Part shown: positions 1-8,475 of the stretch, in pieces | Layout of the letters: each line of letters begins with the position of its first letter | Position numbering within the stretch: position 1 is the first letter of the stretch | From: Leifsonia sp. PS1209 | GTDB taxonomy: Bacteria > Actinomycetota > Actinomycetes > Actinomycetales > Microbacteriaceae | Direction of reading: 5' to 3' | DNA length: 64,000 nucleotides | Assembly (NCBI RefSeq): GCF_012317045.1 | Contig: NZ_CP051154.1 | Coordinates: 2,480,001 to 2,544,000, forward strand | Position numbers and translations under genes: made by a program | Notes under the pieces: model-generated | Databases searched by the model: none | What the model saw: the letters and a program-made list of their open reading frames with translations, nothing else | Told to the model about the DNA's origin: nothing

Positions 1-1
1 G

Positions 2-1735
2 ACCACGATCGCGCCGTATTCGCTGCGCGGGCGGTTCCGCCCGACCGTCGCGGCGCCCCGCACCTGGCGGGAGCTCGCGCGGAAGGACCTCGCCCAGCTC
101 GACTTCACGGAGGCGCTCGCCCGCGTGAAGCGGAGGGGCGACCCGCTCGCCGATCTGTCCGCCGGGCACCTCGACGAGGAGGTGCACGGCGCGGCGGAGG
201 ACAGGCTGACGACCTACCGCAGCAAGCGCGACGCCGCCAAGACGCCGGAACCTGTTCCGGAGAAGCTGCAGCACTCGACCAGCGGGCGCACGTTCGTGAT
301 CCAGGAGCACCACGCCCGTCGCCTGCACTGGGACTTCCGCCTGGAGCACGACGGCGTGCTGGTCAGCTGGGCGCTTCCCAAGGGCCCGCCGACCGATCCC
401 GGACAGAACCATCTCGCCGTGCACGTGGAGGACCACCCGCTCGAATACGGTGCGTTCGAGGGCGATATCCCGCACGGCGAGTACGGCGCAGGGCATGTGA
501 CGATCTGGGATGCGGGCGACTACGACCTCGAGAAGTGGCGCGACGACGAGGTGATCGTGACCCTGCACGGCACGAAGGGCGGCGGGCTCGGCGGCGACAG
601 GAAGTTCGCACTCATCCACACCGGCGGGGCGGGCAAGGCGGAGCAGAACTGGCTCATCCACCTGATGAAAGACGATGCGGCGAAAGGCCAGGGCACCAAG
701 CCCGCGAAGGCCGCCAAGGCCGACGCGCCCACCCGCACCACACCTAACCGCACCACACCCGCCAGGCTCTCCGCCAAGCCCATCTCCCCCATGCTCGCCA
801 CTCTCGGCTCCGAGAAGGACGTGCACGACGAGTCCGAGTGGGCGTTCGAGATGAAGTGGGACGGCATCCGCGCCATCGCGGAGGTGCGCGGCGATGCGCT
901 CCGGCTGAGCACCCGCAACGGCAACGACGTCACCGTCGCATATCCGGAGCTGCGCACGCTCACCGAGGTCGCCGACGGGCACGAGCTGGTGCTCGACGGC
1001 GAGATCGTCGCCCTCGACAAGACCGGCCGCCCCGACTTCGGCCTGCTGCAGACCAGGATGGGCCTCACCAGGCCGTCCGACGTGGATGCGGCTGTCAGCA
1101 GGGCGCCCGTGCATTACATGGTCTTCGACCTCCTCGAACTCGACGGCGAGAACTGCCGCGGCAAGACCTACGACGAGCGTCGCGCTGCCCTCGAAGACGT
1201 CCTCCGCCCGCCGAAGGGCGACCCCGTGCAGGTGCCGCCCGCGTTCGACGGCGACCTCCGGCACGCCGTGGATGCGAGCAGGGAGCTCGACCTCGAAGGC
1301 GTCATGGCCAAGCAGCGCGACGCAACATACGCCACCGGCCGCCGCTCCCGCACCTGGATCAAGATCAAGCACCACCGCACGGAGGAGGTCGTGATCGCCG
1401 GGTGGAAGCCGGGCAACGGCCGGAGGGCGAACACCGTCGGGTCGCTGCTGCTCGGCATCCCGGACGGCGACGGGTTGCGCTACGTCGGCAAGGTCGGCAC
1501 CGGGTTCACCGACGCGATGCTGGACGACCTCGCGAAACGCCTGGCAGCGCATCCACGGAAGACCAGCCCGCTCACCGATGTGCCGTCCGCCGACGCCCGG
1601 GATGCGCACTGGGTGCGGCCCGAACTCGTCGGCGAGGTGGAGTTCGCCGAGTGGACGCCGACGGCCAGGCTGCGTCAGCCGTCGTGGCGCGGGCTGCGGC
1701 CGGACAAGTCCGTCGAAGACATCAACGTGGAGTGA
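2..1735 (+). CDS. ligD: Multifunctional DNA ligase LigD (5' end outside window)
   Basis: ATP-dependent ligase of bacterial non-homologous end joining, normally partnered by Ku. The reading frame is open from the first bases: residues such as TTIAPYSLRGR before the first methionine are the end of the primase-polymerase domain, so the gene starts upstream of the window. Next comes the 3'-phosphoesterase domain (from about nt 272, HSTSGRTFVIQEHHARRLHWD), then a linker rich in K, A and T. The ligase domain carries the nucleotidyl lysine in EMKWDGIRA (codon 854-856), DGEIVALD and WIKIKHH. The Pol-PE-Lig order is that of mycobacterial LigD. Its last 14 bp overlap the convergent next gene. Confidence 0.95.
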   Translation, partial: TTIAPYSLRGRFRPTVAAPRTWRELARKDLAQLDFTEALARVKRRGDPLADLSAGHLDEEVHGAAEDRLTTYRSKRDAAKTPEPVPEKLQHSTSGRTFVIQEHHARRLHWDFRLEHDGVLVSWALPKGPPTDPGQNHLAVHVEDHPLEYGAFEGDIPHGEYGAGHVTIWDAGDYDLEKWRDDEVIVTLHGTKGGGLGGDRKFALIHTGGAGKAEQNWLIHLMKDDAAKGQGTKPAKAAKADAPTRTTPNRTTPARLSAKPISPMLATLGSEKDVHDESEWAFEMKWDGIRAIAEVRGDALRLSTRNGNDVTVAYPELRTLTEVADGHELVLDGEIVALDKTGRPDFGLLQTRMGLTRPSDVDAAVSRAPVHYMVFDLLELDGENCRGKTYDERRAALEDVLRPPKGDPVQVPPAFDGDLRHAVDASRELDLEGVMAKQRDATYATGRRSRTWIKIKHHRTEEVVIAGWKPGNGRRANTVGSLLLGIPDGDGLRYVGKVGTGFTDAMLDDLAKRLAAHPRKTSPLTDVPSADARDAHWVRPELVGEVEFAEWTPTARLRQPSWRGLRPDKSVEDINVE

Positions 1736-3275
1736 CCGGCGAGTAGACGCGGAGGCCGCCGGGCACGAGGGTGACGTTCAGGCGCTTCGCGCCGTCGTCG
1801 TCCGTGCCGCCTGGCGTCTCCGTCGACGCCTCGCCGTCGTGCGCATATCCGGGGTCGTCGTCGCGGGAGCGGATGGTCAGGCCGGTGCTGGTGAACGCGT
1901 CCAGGACCGGCGGGCCCTGCAGGAACGGCAGGCGCGCGACCAGTGCGTCCACCCGGCCGCCGAGGGCCAGCGCGACCGTCCCGCGCGTGCGCGGCTTACC
2001 GCCGGCGAACAGTACGCGCACGTCGAGCACGCCGTCGTCGAGGCGCCTGCGCTCGATCGGGGCGGCGGTGACCGGGTAGTAGCGGCCGACGCCGACGAAG
2101 ACGGACCAGATCGTGCGGCGTCCGCCCTCGATCTCCACGCGCAGCGGACTGGTGCGGCGGACGACCCGGATGGCGGCGACCAGCGCAGCCAGCGGCTTGC
2201 CGATGCGCTTCTCGTACTTCTCCCTCTCCTCCACGAACGACGGGTAGATGCCGACGGACAGCGTGTTGAGCACGACGACGGGGTCGCCGGTAGCGAAGCG
2301 GAGCTCGGCGATGTCGACCGCCCTGCCGGTTCCGGTCTGCAGGGCGTCGATGGCCGTGTCGACACTGTCGAGCATCGCGGCCTTCGCGAAGTGGTTGAAC
2401 GTGCCGCCGGGGAACACGAGCAGCGGGAGGTCGTGCTTCCGGGCGATCGTCGCCAGTGCGCCGACGGAACCGTCCCCACCGTAGATGCCGATGACGCGCG
2501 GCGGGTTCGGGGACGCGAGAGCCGCATCCACCAGCTCGGCGAAATCGTCGCCGTCGGACAGCTCGTGCACCGTCGCCTTCGGGAGGCGCTCGGCGAGCAG
2601 CGGCCGGGGGTCCGGGCGGCCGAGCCCGCGGCCGGAGCCGGGGTTGACCAGGATGAACGCTCCGTCCCCGTCGGCGAGCGCTGGAAGGTCGATGGTCGTG
2701 GCCGTCGGCGGTTCCGCGTTGAGCAGCGCGGAGGGCTTCGGCGCAGGGACGACCGCCTTGAGCGCGAGGGCGACGCCCGCGCCGATCGCCGCGCCGCCGA
2801 CCACGTCGGAGAACCAGTGCGCCCCGGTGTGCAGCCGCGAGTATGCGACGCCGGCGGCCACCGGGGCGAGGGCCGCACCGGCCACCGGGGATTCGAGGGC
2901 AGCGCCGGTGGCGAAGGCGACCGCGCTGGCGGTGTGCCCGGACGGGAACGACGGCGACGTCGGCGTGCGCTGCAGCCGCCTGCTGATCGGGATGGACGTG
3001 AGCGCCGGCCGCTCCCCGCCGACCAGCCGTTTGCCGATCAGGTTGGCGACCAGGCTGGCGATGCCGAGCGACGCCAGGCCGCGCACAGCGGCACGCGGGC
3101 GGCCGAGCAGTGCGAGGACCGCAGCGGCCACGAACCAGAGCTTGCCGTGGTTCGCCGCCGAGGAGACGCGACGCCAGAAGGTGTCGACCCCCCTGCCGGT
3201 CTTCCGCGCGTTCACCCGCTGCGCCACTCGTTCGTCCACGCGTCGCACTCGCACTCGCCACATGTCCCCCACCAT
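1722..3275 (-). CDS. PAP2 phosphatase / diacylglycerol kinase-family fusion protein
   Basis: 517-residue two-domain lipid enzyme. The N-terminal half is a membrane PAP2-type phosphatase with the three motifs: KRLVGGERP, SFPSGH and SRLHTGAHWFSD. The C-terminal half is a diacylglycerol kinase/sphingosine kinase catalytic domain with GIYGGDGSVGALA and FPGGTFNHFAK. Fused proteins of this type are common in Actinobacteria and are thought to act on membrane lipid head groups; the actual substrate cannot be told from sequence. Several hydrophobic stretches lie in the first 190 residues. The start is the first in-frame methionine; a second ATG four codons on is possible. The gene converges on ligD and overlaps its end. 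Confidence 0.9.
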   Translation of the reverse strand: MVGDMWRVRVRRVDERVAQRVNARKTGRGVDTFWRRVSSAANHGKLWFVAAAVLALLGRPRAAVRGLASLGIASLVANLIGKRLVGGERPALTSIPISRRLQRTPTSPSFPSGHTASAVAFATGAALESPVAGAALAPVAAGVAYSRLHTGAHWFSDVVGGAAIGAGVALALKAVVPAPKPSALLNAEPPTATTIDLPALADGDGAFILVNPGSGRGLGRPDPRPLLAERLPKATVHELSDGDDFAELVDAALASPNPPRVIGIYGGDGSVGALATIARKHDLPLLVFPGGTFNHFAKAAMLDSVDTAIDALQTGTGRAVDIAELRFATGDPVVVLNTLSVGIYPSFVEEREKYEKRIGKPLAALVAAIRVVRRTSPLRVEIEGGRRTIWSVFVGVGRYYPVTAAPIERRRLDDGVLDVRVLFAGGKPRTRGTVALALGGRVDALVARLPFLQGPPVLDAFTSTGLTIRSRDDDPGYAHDGEASTETPGGTDDDGAKRLNVTLVPGGLRVYSPVTPR

Positions 3276-3324
3276 AGCCTCGCCGCGAACCGTGCCGTTT
3301 TTCTGGCTGGGGGTCCCTCGGCGC

Positions 3325-3330
3325 TAGGAT
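3325..3330 (+). promoter_or_regulatory. Leaderless-type -10 box TAGGAT
   Basis: TAGGAT lies 7 nt before the GTG at 3338 and is followed by no Shine-Dalgarno sequence. This is the pattern of actinobacterial leaderless transcripts and favours the GTG at 3338 over the one at 3332. Confidence 0.5.
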
Positions 3331-3337
3331 CGTGGAC

Positions 3338-3766
3338 GTGAGCACACACGTTGAAGAACCACGCACCGCAGACCTCGACGACGAGCACGGCAGCCTCGTC
3401 CGCAGCCTGAGCGCTGTGCTGCCCGGCCCGGTCGGCAAGCTCATCGCGACGCTGGTCGCACTGGTGTCGGCGGTCTTCTTCGTGATCAGCCTGGTCTTCA
3501 CCTGGAGCGGCGACCCTGACGCGTTCCTCCCGCTCTTCCAGGTGTTCGTGGCCGGCACGGTCGTCTCGCTCAACGCGCTGTTCGCGTACAGGACCTTCAG
3601 CTACGTCATCACCCTCATCGGCGCTGTGCTCTGGCTCTGGGTGTCCGTCACCCCGTTCGAGCCGTTCTGGCAGACCCTCCTGCAGGGTGTGACCGTGATG
3701 ATCATGGCCGCCGGCGTCGTCTTCTCCACCGCTGCCGTTGCGCTGAGCAAGAAGCCGCGGTTCTGA
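3338..3766 (+). CDS. Small four-helix membrane protein of unknown function
   Basis: About 142 residues. After an acidic N-terminal stretch (about 25 residues rich in E, D and T), four hydrophobic segments of helix length follow: around LIATLVALVSAVFFVISL, VFVAGTVVSLNAL, VITLIGAVLWLWV and VTVMIMAAGVVFSTAAVAL. It ends in a basic tail. I do not recognise a named family. The GTG at 3338 is preferred because a TAGGAT -10 element sits 7 nt upstream; the GTG at 3332 is the alternative. The stop codon overlaps a possible CTG start of the MFS gene downstream (CTGA), so the two may be translated together. Confidence 0.75.
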   Translation: MSTHVEEPRTADLDDEHGSLVRSLSAVLPGPVGKLIATLVALVSAVFFVISLVFTWSGDPDAFLPLFQVFVAGTVVSLNALFAYRTFSYVITLIGAVLWLWVSVTPFEPFWQTLLQGVTVMIMAAGVVFSTAAVALSKKPRF

Positions 3767-3936
3767 GCGGCGAGCCTTCAGGCCCCCGCACCGGCCGCTC
3801 CGAAGCGGACCACCCAGCTCCCCGCACGTCCGGACCCGGACGGCCGACCGAGCTTGACGGCACGACGCTCGCGCGCCGCCGTCACTTCGTCGACCTCTCG
3901 CCGCTGAAAGAGTCCCCCGCCTTCGCCCGGCTCTGG

Positions 3937-5169
3937 GTGGGCGGCTCGATCGCCGGCATCGGCGGCCAGATGACCATCGTCGCCGTCGGCCTGCACATCT
4001 ACGACCTCACCCAGTCGACGCTCGCCGTCTCGCTGGTCGCGCTGTTCGCCCTGCTGCCGATGGTCGTGTTCGGACTCTACGGCGGCGTGCTCGCCGACGC
4101 GTTCGACCGCCGCCTCGTCGCACTGGTCACCGCCATCGTCGCCTGGGTGTCGACGGCCGGCATCGCCGCGTTCGCCTGGCTGGACATCCAGGTGGTGTGG
4201 CCGCTGTACGTCCTCACCACCATCAACGCCGTCGCCACGGTGGTCATCGGCGGCACCAGGCAGGCCATCACTCCGCGCCTCCTCCCCGCCAGGCTGCTCC
4301 CCGCGGCGAGCGCCCTCGGCGGCATCGGCTTCGGCGTGCAGGTCACGATCGGCCCGGCCCTCGCCGGGCTCCTCGTCGCGAGCGTCGGCATCAGCTGGAC
4401 GTACACGGTCGACGTGGTTCTCTTCACGGCGGCGTTCCTCGGCATCTTCACCCTGCCGAAGATCGTCCCGGAGGGCGAGCAGCAGCGCGCGGGCATCGCG
4501 GGCGTGCTCGACGGCCTGCGCTTCCTGAAGACGGCGCCGAACCTGTCGATGACGTTCGTGCTCGACCTGATCGCGATGACCTTCGGCCAGCCGCGCGCCC
4601 TCTTCCCCGCCGTCGGCGCCCTGCTGATCGGCGGTGGCCCTGTCACGGTCGGCATCCTGACCGCGGCGGGCGCCGTCGGCACCCTCCTCTCGAGCGTGTT
4701 CTCCGGACGGCTCGGACATGTGCGCTGGCAGGGCAGGGCCGTCGCGCGCGCGATCATCGTCTACGGAGCGTGCATCCTGGGCTTCGGGATCGTGCTGGCG
4801 GTGATCGCGTTCGCCGGGCTCGGCGGCAGCGACCAGAACTTCGCCGACGCGAACCTCCCGGCGCTGATCCTCGCCGCCCTGTTGCTCGCCGGGTCGGGCG
4901 CGGCCGACAACATCAGCTCGATCTTCCGCATGACCATCCTGCAGGCCTCGGCACCGGATGCGATGCGCGGCAGACTGCAGGGCGTGTTCACGGTGGTCGT
5001 CACCGGCGGCCCGCGCCTCGGCGACCTGTACATCGGACTGCTCGCCCTCACCGGCGCGCTGTGGTTCCCGCCCCTCCTCGGCGGGCTGGTGATCATGGTG
5101 CTTGTGGCGACGGTGGTGCGGGTGCAGGGCGCGTTCCGGCGGTATGACGCGCTGGCGCCGACGCCGTAG
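3937..5169 (+). CDS. MFS transporter
   Basis: Major facilitator superfamily permease of at least 410 residues with about twelve hydrophobic segments. The loop FGLYGGVLADAFDRRLV after the second helix is the usual cytoplasmic loop signature (G-x3-D-x2-R-R). The family resembles enterobactin exporter-like (MFS_3) drug or siderophore efflux proteins; the substrate is unknown. The first conventional start is the GTG at 3937, but the frame stays open and protein-like upstream (HFVDLSPLKESPAFARLW precedes the GTG). No ATG, GTG or TTG lies in that frame between 3766 and 3937. A CTG at 3763 overlapping the previous stop is a candidate true start. Confidence 0.88.
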   Translation: MGGSIAGIGGQMTIVAVGLHIYDLTQSTLAVSLVALFALLPMVVFGLYGGVLADAFDRRLVALVTAIVAWVSTAGIAAFAWLDIQVVWPLYVLTTINAVATVVIGGTRQAITPRLLPARLLPAASALGGIGFGVQVTIGPALAGLLVASVGISWTYTVDVVLFTAAFLGIFTLPKIVPEGEQQRAGIAGVLDGLRFLKTAPNLSMTFVLDLIAMTFGQPRALFPAVGALLIGGGPVTVGILTAAGAVGTLLSSVFSGRLGHVRWQGRAVARAIIVYGACILGFGIVLAVIAFAGLGGSDQNFADANLPALILAALLLAGSGAADNISSIFRMTILQASAPDAMRGRLQGVFTVVVTGGPRLGDLYIGLLALTGALWFPPLLGGLVIMVLVATVVRVQGAFRRYDALAPTP

Positions 5170-5195
5170 GGGTGCGCTGCGCACTCTGCTGTGCG

Positions 5196-5861
5196 CTACG
5201 GGCGGGCGCGGGTCCGGATACGCCGGGCGAGCTGGGGGTAGTCGATGACGATGCCGTCCGGGTCGACCGTGAGGTCGGCGGTGAAGTCGCGGCTCTCACT
5301 GCTGTAGCGGACGACGGCGTGGCCGGCCTCCTCGTCGTACGGGGTAGCGCTGTACAGCTGCTCGCTGCGGCTCACCGCGAGCGACGGCAGCGCGACCCAC
5401 GCCATCACGAACCTGGTCTCTGCGACCTCGTGCCGGTTGGCGCCGAGCCGCAGGATCGGCATGGTGTTCGTCACCGGGCAGAGCGCGAGGTCGCAGTCCA
5501 GCGCTCCGTCGAATGCGCCGTCCGCCGCATCCCGGGCGTCGATGCCGGGATCGGCCAGCTCCTCGTCGTGGTAGACGCCGACGCCCTCCTGGGTCGCCTC
5601 GCTGGTCCAGCGGCCGTGCGCATCCCGGGCGAGCGCCAGACGGCGGGTGAACCCGCGGCCGAACACGGCGACATCGAGCCTGCTGGTGACCCAGTCCGGC
5701 CCTGTCTCCAGCGACCAGCTGGTGACGTAGTCGGTGCTGCGCGACGTGCCCAGCGCATCCAGCCGGTCGGCCGCGAGCGTGATCGTGGCCGCCTCCACCC
5801 GCTCGGGGTCGTCGTCGCCGACCCACTCGACCTGCCTGACCGCTCCGCGCATCCCGACCAC
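5196..5861 (-). CDS. Putative glycolipid-binding family protein (DUF1089)
   Basis: 221 residues matching the putative glycolipid-binding family (Pfam PF06475) in length and in its core: a beta-rich N-terminal half with YVTSWSLETGPDW, then LDCDLALCPVTNTMPILRLG, the family hallmark, and a C-terminal RSEQLYSATPYDEEAGHAVVRYSS strand pair. Its biochemical role is not established. There is no signal peptide, so it is likely cytoplasmic. It converges on the MFS gene with only 26 bp between, and lies downstream of the citrate synthase with a 37-bp gap, so it may be co-transcribed with it. The function name rests on family resemblance only. Confidence 0.82.
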   Translation of the reverse strand: MVGMRGAVRQVEWVGDDDPERVEAATITLAADRLDALGTSRSTDYVTSWSLETGPDWVTSRLDVAVFGRGFTRRLALARDAHGRWTSEATQEGVGVYHDEELADPGIDARDAADGAFDGALDCDLALCPVTNTMPILRLGANRHEVAETRFVMAWVALPSLAVSRSEQLYSATPYDEEAGHAVVRYSSESRDFTADLTVDPDGIVIDYPQLARRIRTRARP

Positions 5862-5898
5862 CGCCTTGGTACCAGGATGGTCCTTCCTGGGTCTACGC

Positions 5899-7059
5899 TC
5901 AAGCCGCGGATTGCGCTGGCAGCGGCGCGGGCGCCGGCGGCCCGACGTACCGGGACGACGGCCGCACGATCTTGCCCTCGGCCGTCTGCTCCAGGATGTG
6001 CGCCGTCCAGCCGACCACGCGGGCCGACGCGAACGTGGGCGTGAACATGCTGCGCGGGATGCCGCATGCCTCCATCACCACGGCCGCGTAGAACTCGACA
6101 TTGGTGTGCAGCTCCCTGCCCGGCTTCAGCTCGTCCAGCAGCTCCTGCACCCTGCGCTCCACCTGCACGGCGAACGCCACCCTCTGCCCGCCGAATCCCT
6201 CGGCGATGCCGCGCAGCATCCGGGAACGTGGATCCTCCGTGCGGTAGACGGCGTGCCCGAACCCCATGATGCGCCCACCGGACTCGACGGCGCTGGTCAC
6301 CCAGTCGTCGATGCGGTCGGGGGTGGCGATCTCGTCGAGGGTGTCGAGCGCCCTGCTCGGCGCGCCGCCGTGGAGGGGTCCGGACAGCGAGCCCATCGCG
6401 CCCGTCACGGCGGCAGCGAGGTCGGCGCCCGTGGAGGCGATGACGCGCGCGGTGAACGTCGATGCGTTGAAGCCGTGGTCGATCGCCGCGGTCATGTACG
6501 CGCTCACCGCGTGCTCGCTCCGCGCATCCGGGACCCGTCCGGTGACGAGGTAGAGGTAGTTGGCGACGTGCCCCAGATCGTCGCGGCTGGGCAGCGGGGT
6601 GCGGCCGGACGCGAGCGCGTGCAGGGCGGCGAGCAGCACGGGCGTGATGGCACTGACGCGGATCGCGTCGGCGATGCGGGCGTCGGCGTCCTCGTCGTAC
6701 AGGGGCCGGATGCGGTCGGCCGCTGCCACGGCGGCGAGCGCCATGCGGACGCCGGCGAGGGCGTCCGGGGTCCCGGTGGTGAGTCGCGCGATGGCGGGGA
6801 GCAGTTCCGCGACCTCGTCGGGGATGGTGCGGGCGGCGGCGATGCGAGCGCGGAAGGCGGCGAGGTCTGCGGCATCCGGGAGCGTGCCGAACAGCAGCAG
6901 GTGCCAGGCCTCCTCGAAGCTGCGCTCGGCGGCCAGCTCGACCGCGGAGTACTGGCGGTAGTGATAGAAGCCTTCGTGCCCGCGCACATCGCCGAGGGCG
7001 GTCTCCGCGGCGACCACGTTCGTGAGGCCGCGGGGAACGTCGATGAGGGTGTCGTCCAT
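5899..7059 (-). CDS. Citrate synthase family protein (CitA-like, Glu at catalytic Asp position)
   Basis: 386-residue type of citrate/2-methylcitrate synthase that condenses acetyl- or propionyl-CoA with oxaloacetate. H230 in GPLHGG and H269 in GFGHAVY match the two active-site histidines. The third catalytic residue, aspartate in most synthases, is glutamate here (E322 in HTNVEFYAA), as I recall for mycobacterial CitA. The C-terminal AHILEQ...IVRPSSRYVGP signature is intact. The start at 7059 is used; an in-frame ATG at 7074 is possible, and neither has a clear ribosome binding site. It is divergent from a second, HTH-fused citrate synthase across a short region with an inverted repeat, suggesting common control. 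Confidence 0.88.
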   Translation of the reverse strand: MDDTLIDVPRGLTNVVAAETALGDVRGHEGFYHYRQYSAVELAAERSFEEAWHLLLFGTLPDAADLAAFRARIAAARTIPDEVAELLPAIARLTTGTPDALAGVRMALAAVAAADRIRPLYDEDADARIADAIRVSAITPVLLAALHALASGRTPLPSRDDLGHVANYLYLVTGRVPDARSEHAVSAYMTAAIDHGFNASTFTARVIASTGADLAAAVTGAMGSLSGPLHGGAPSRALDTLDEIATPDRIDDWVTSAVESGGRIMGFGHAVYRTEDPRSRMLRGIAEGFGGQRVAFAVQVERRVQELLDELKPGRELHTNVEFYAAVVMEACGIPRSMFTPTFASARVVGWTAHILEQTAEGKIVRPSSRYVGPPAPAPLPAQSAA

Positions 7060-7108
7060 CCGTGCGTTCTGCATAGTATGAGCATGCGCATGGATTCTCG
7101 GTGCGTCA

Positions 7109-7127
7109 ACGTTGATTGGATCAATGT
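7109..7127. promoter_or_regulatory. Inverted repeat between divergent citrate synthase genes
   Basis: ACGTTGAT-TGG-ATCAATGT, an 8-3-8 inverted repeat with one mismatched position (the inner five bases of each arm are perfect). It sits 50 bp upstream of the leftward start at 7059 and 11 bp before the rightward ATG, so it could act as an operator for both genes. A second perfect palindrome, CATGCGCATG, lies at 7083-7092. Confidence 0.45.
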
Positions 7128-7137
7128 GGGGAGTGCC

Positions 7138-8439
7138 ATGCAGGAGGCGTCTGACGTGGAACGCGAGGATGGTGGGGCGCACCAGAGCGTCGGTGCACTC
7201 GGCGACGACGGCACGCTCGGCCCTGCGCTCCCCCGGCTCACGGCGGAGCAGACCGCCGAGCGGCTCGGCGTGAAGCTCGAGACCCTGTACGCGTACGTGG
7301 CGCGCGGCCGGCTCGACCGCATCCGGACCCCGGACGGGTCGACCTTCGACCCGCTCGACGTCGAACGGTTTGCGGCCGACAGGAGGCGGCGGCCGGTCGC
7401 CGGTCCGCACGGGCACTCGGACGGACGCCCTCTCATGGTGGTGGACACCTCGTTCGCGCTGATCGAGGACGGCGAACTGTTCTACCGCGGCAGGAACGTC
7501 GGCACGCTCTTCGGCGAACGGTTCGAGACCGTCGCGCACTGGGCGCTGACCGGAGAGTGGGATGCGGGCGCGCGATTCCCTGCCGCCGCCGGGCTGACCG
7601 CCGCCCGCCGGGTGGGCGACGCCCTGCCGGACTCGGCGACCACACGCGACCGGCAACAGGTGGCGGTGACCGCGCTGGCCGCCGCCGACCCGCTGCGATA
7701 CTCGCTCGACCGCGCCACGGTGGTCGGGGCGGCAGAGGGACTGGTGGCCGGGATGGTGGATGCGCTGCCCGCCCGCGGCGCGCTGGACCCCGCCGCCGCA
7801 TCCCTGGCCGCGCGCCTCTGGGCCGCCATGACCGACGTACCGCCGACGTCGCTCGCCGCACTGAACGCCGCGCTCGTGCTCCTCCTCGACCACGATCTCG
7901 CCGTCTCCACCCTCGCCGCCCGGGCCGCGGCGTCGGCGCGCGCCAACCCGTATGCGGTCGTCACCGCCGGGCTCGGCGCCCTCGACTCGCCCCTGCACGG
8001 CAACGCCAGCCGCGCCGCCCACCGGATGCTCGCCCGCGTCGTCGCCGGAGAACCGGCCGAGCGCGTTGTCGCCGACACGGTGGTCGCCGGGCGCGGTCCC
8101 GTCCCCGGGTTCGGCCACGTCCTCTACCCGCAGGGCGACCCGCGGGCGCGCATCCTGCTCGGGATGCTCGGGGACACCTCCGCAGCCGCAAATGCCACCG
8201 CAGCCGCAGTCGCCACCGCAGCCGTCAACCAGGTCGCCGCCATCGTCCACCGCCGCACCGGGCTGCGCCCCAACATCGACCTGGCCATCGCCGCGCTGGC
8301 CATCGCATCCGGGATGGCAGACGACGCGGGCGAGGTGGTCTTCGCGACCGCCCGCGCCATCGGCTGGGTCGTGCACGCCCTGGACGAGTACGAGCAGCCG
8401 CCGCTACGCCTGCGCCCCGTCGGCCGCTACGTCGGCTGA
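7138..8439 (+). CDS. Citrate synthase with N-terminal helix-turn-helix domain
   Basis: 433 residues. Residues about 35-85 form an excisionase/MerR-like DNA-binding module (LTAEQTAERLGVKLETLYAY, then RGRLDRIRTPDG and an Arg-rich end). The rest is a citrate synthase fold, with H287 in SPLHGNA, H327 in GFGHVLY and D381 in PNIDLAIAA at the catalytic positions, so all three catalytic residues remain. Some spacing and the central helices are shortened relative to housekeeping enzymes. Such HTH-synthase fusions occur in Actinobacteria beside a second synthase; a metabolite-sensing regulator or a DNA-tethered enzyme are both possible. The start at 7138 is set by GGGGAG 4-5 nt upstream. It converges on metI. 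Confidence 0.87.
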   Translation: MQEASDVEREDGGAHQSVGALGDDGTLGPALPRLTAEQTAERLGVKLETLYAYVARGRLDRIRTPDGSTFDPLDVERFAADRRRRPVAGPHGHSDGRPLMVVDTSFALIEDGELFYRGRNVGTLFGERFETVAHWALTGEWDAGARFPAAAGLTAARRVGDALPDSATTRDRQQVAVTALAAADPLRYSLDRATVVGAAEGLVAGMVDALPARGALDPAAASLAARLWAAMTDVPPTSLAALNAALVLLLDHDLAVSTLAARAAASARANPYAVVTAGLGALDSPLHGNASRAAHRMLARVVAGEPAERVVADTVVAGRGPVPGFGHVLYPQGDPRARILLGMLGDTSAAANATAAAVATAAVNQVAAIVHRRTGLRPNIDLAIAALAIASGMADDAGEVVFATARAIGWVVHALDEYEQPPLRLRPVGRYVG

Positions 8440-8475
8440 CCGCGCCTCACCGCCGCACCCCCAGCGCCGCAGCAC

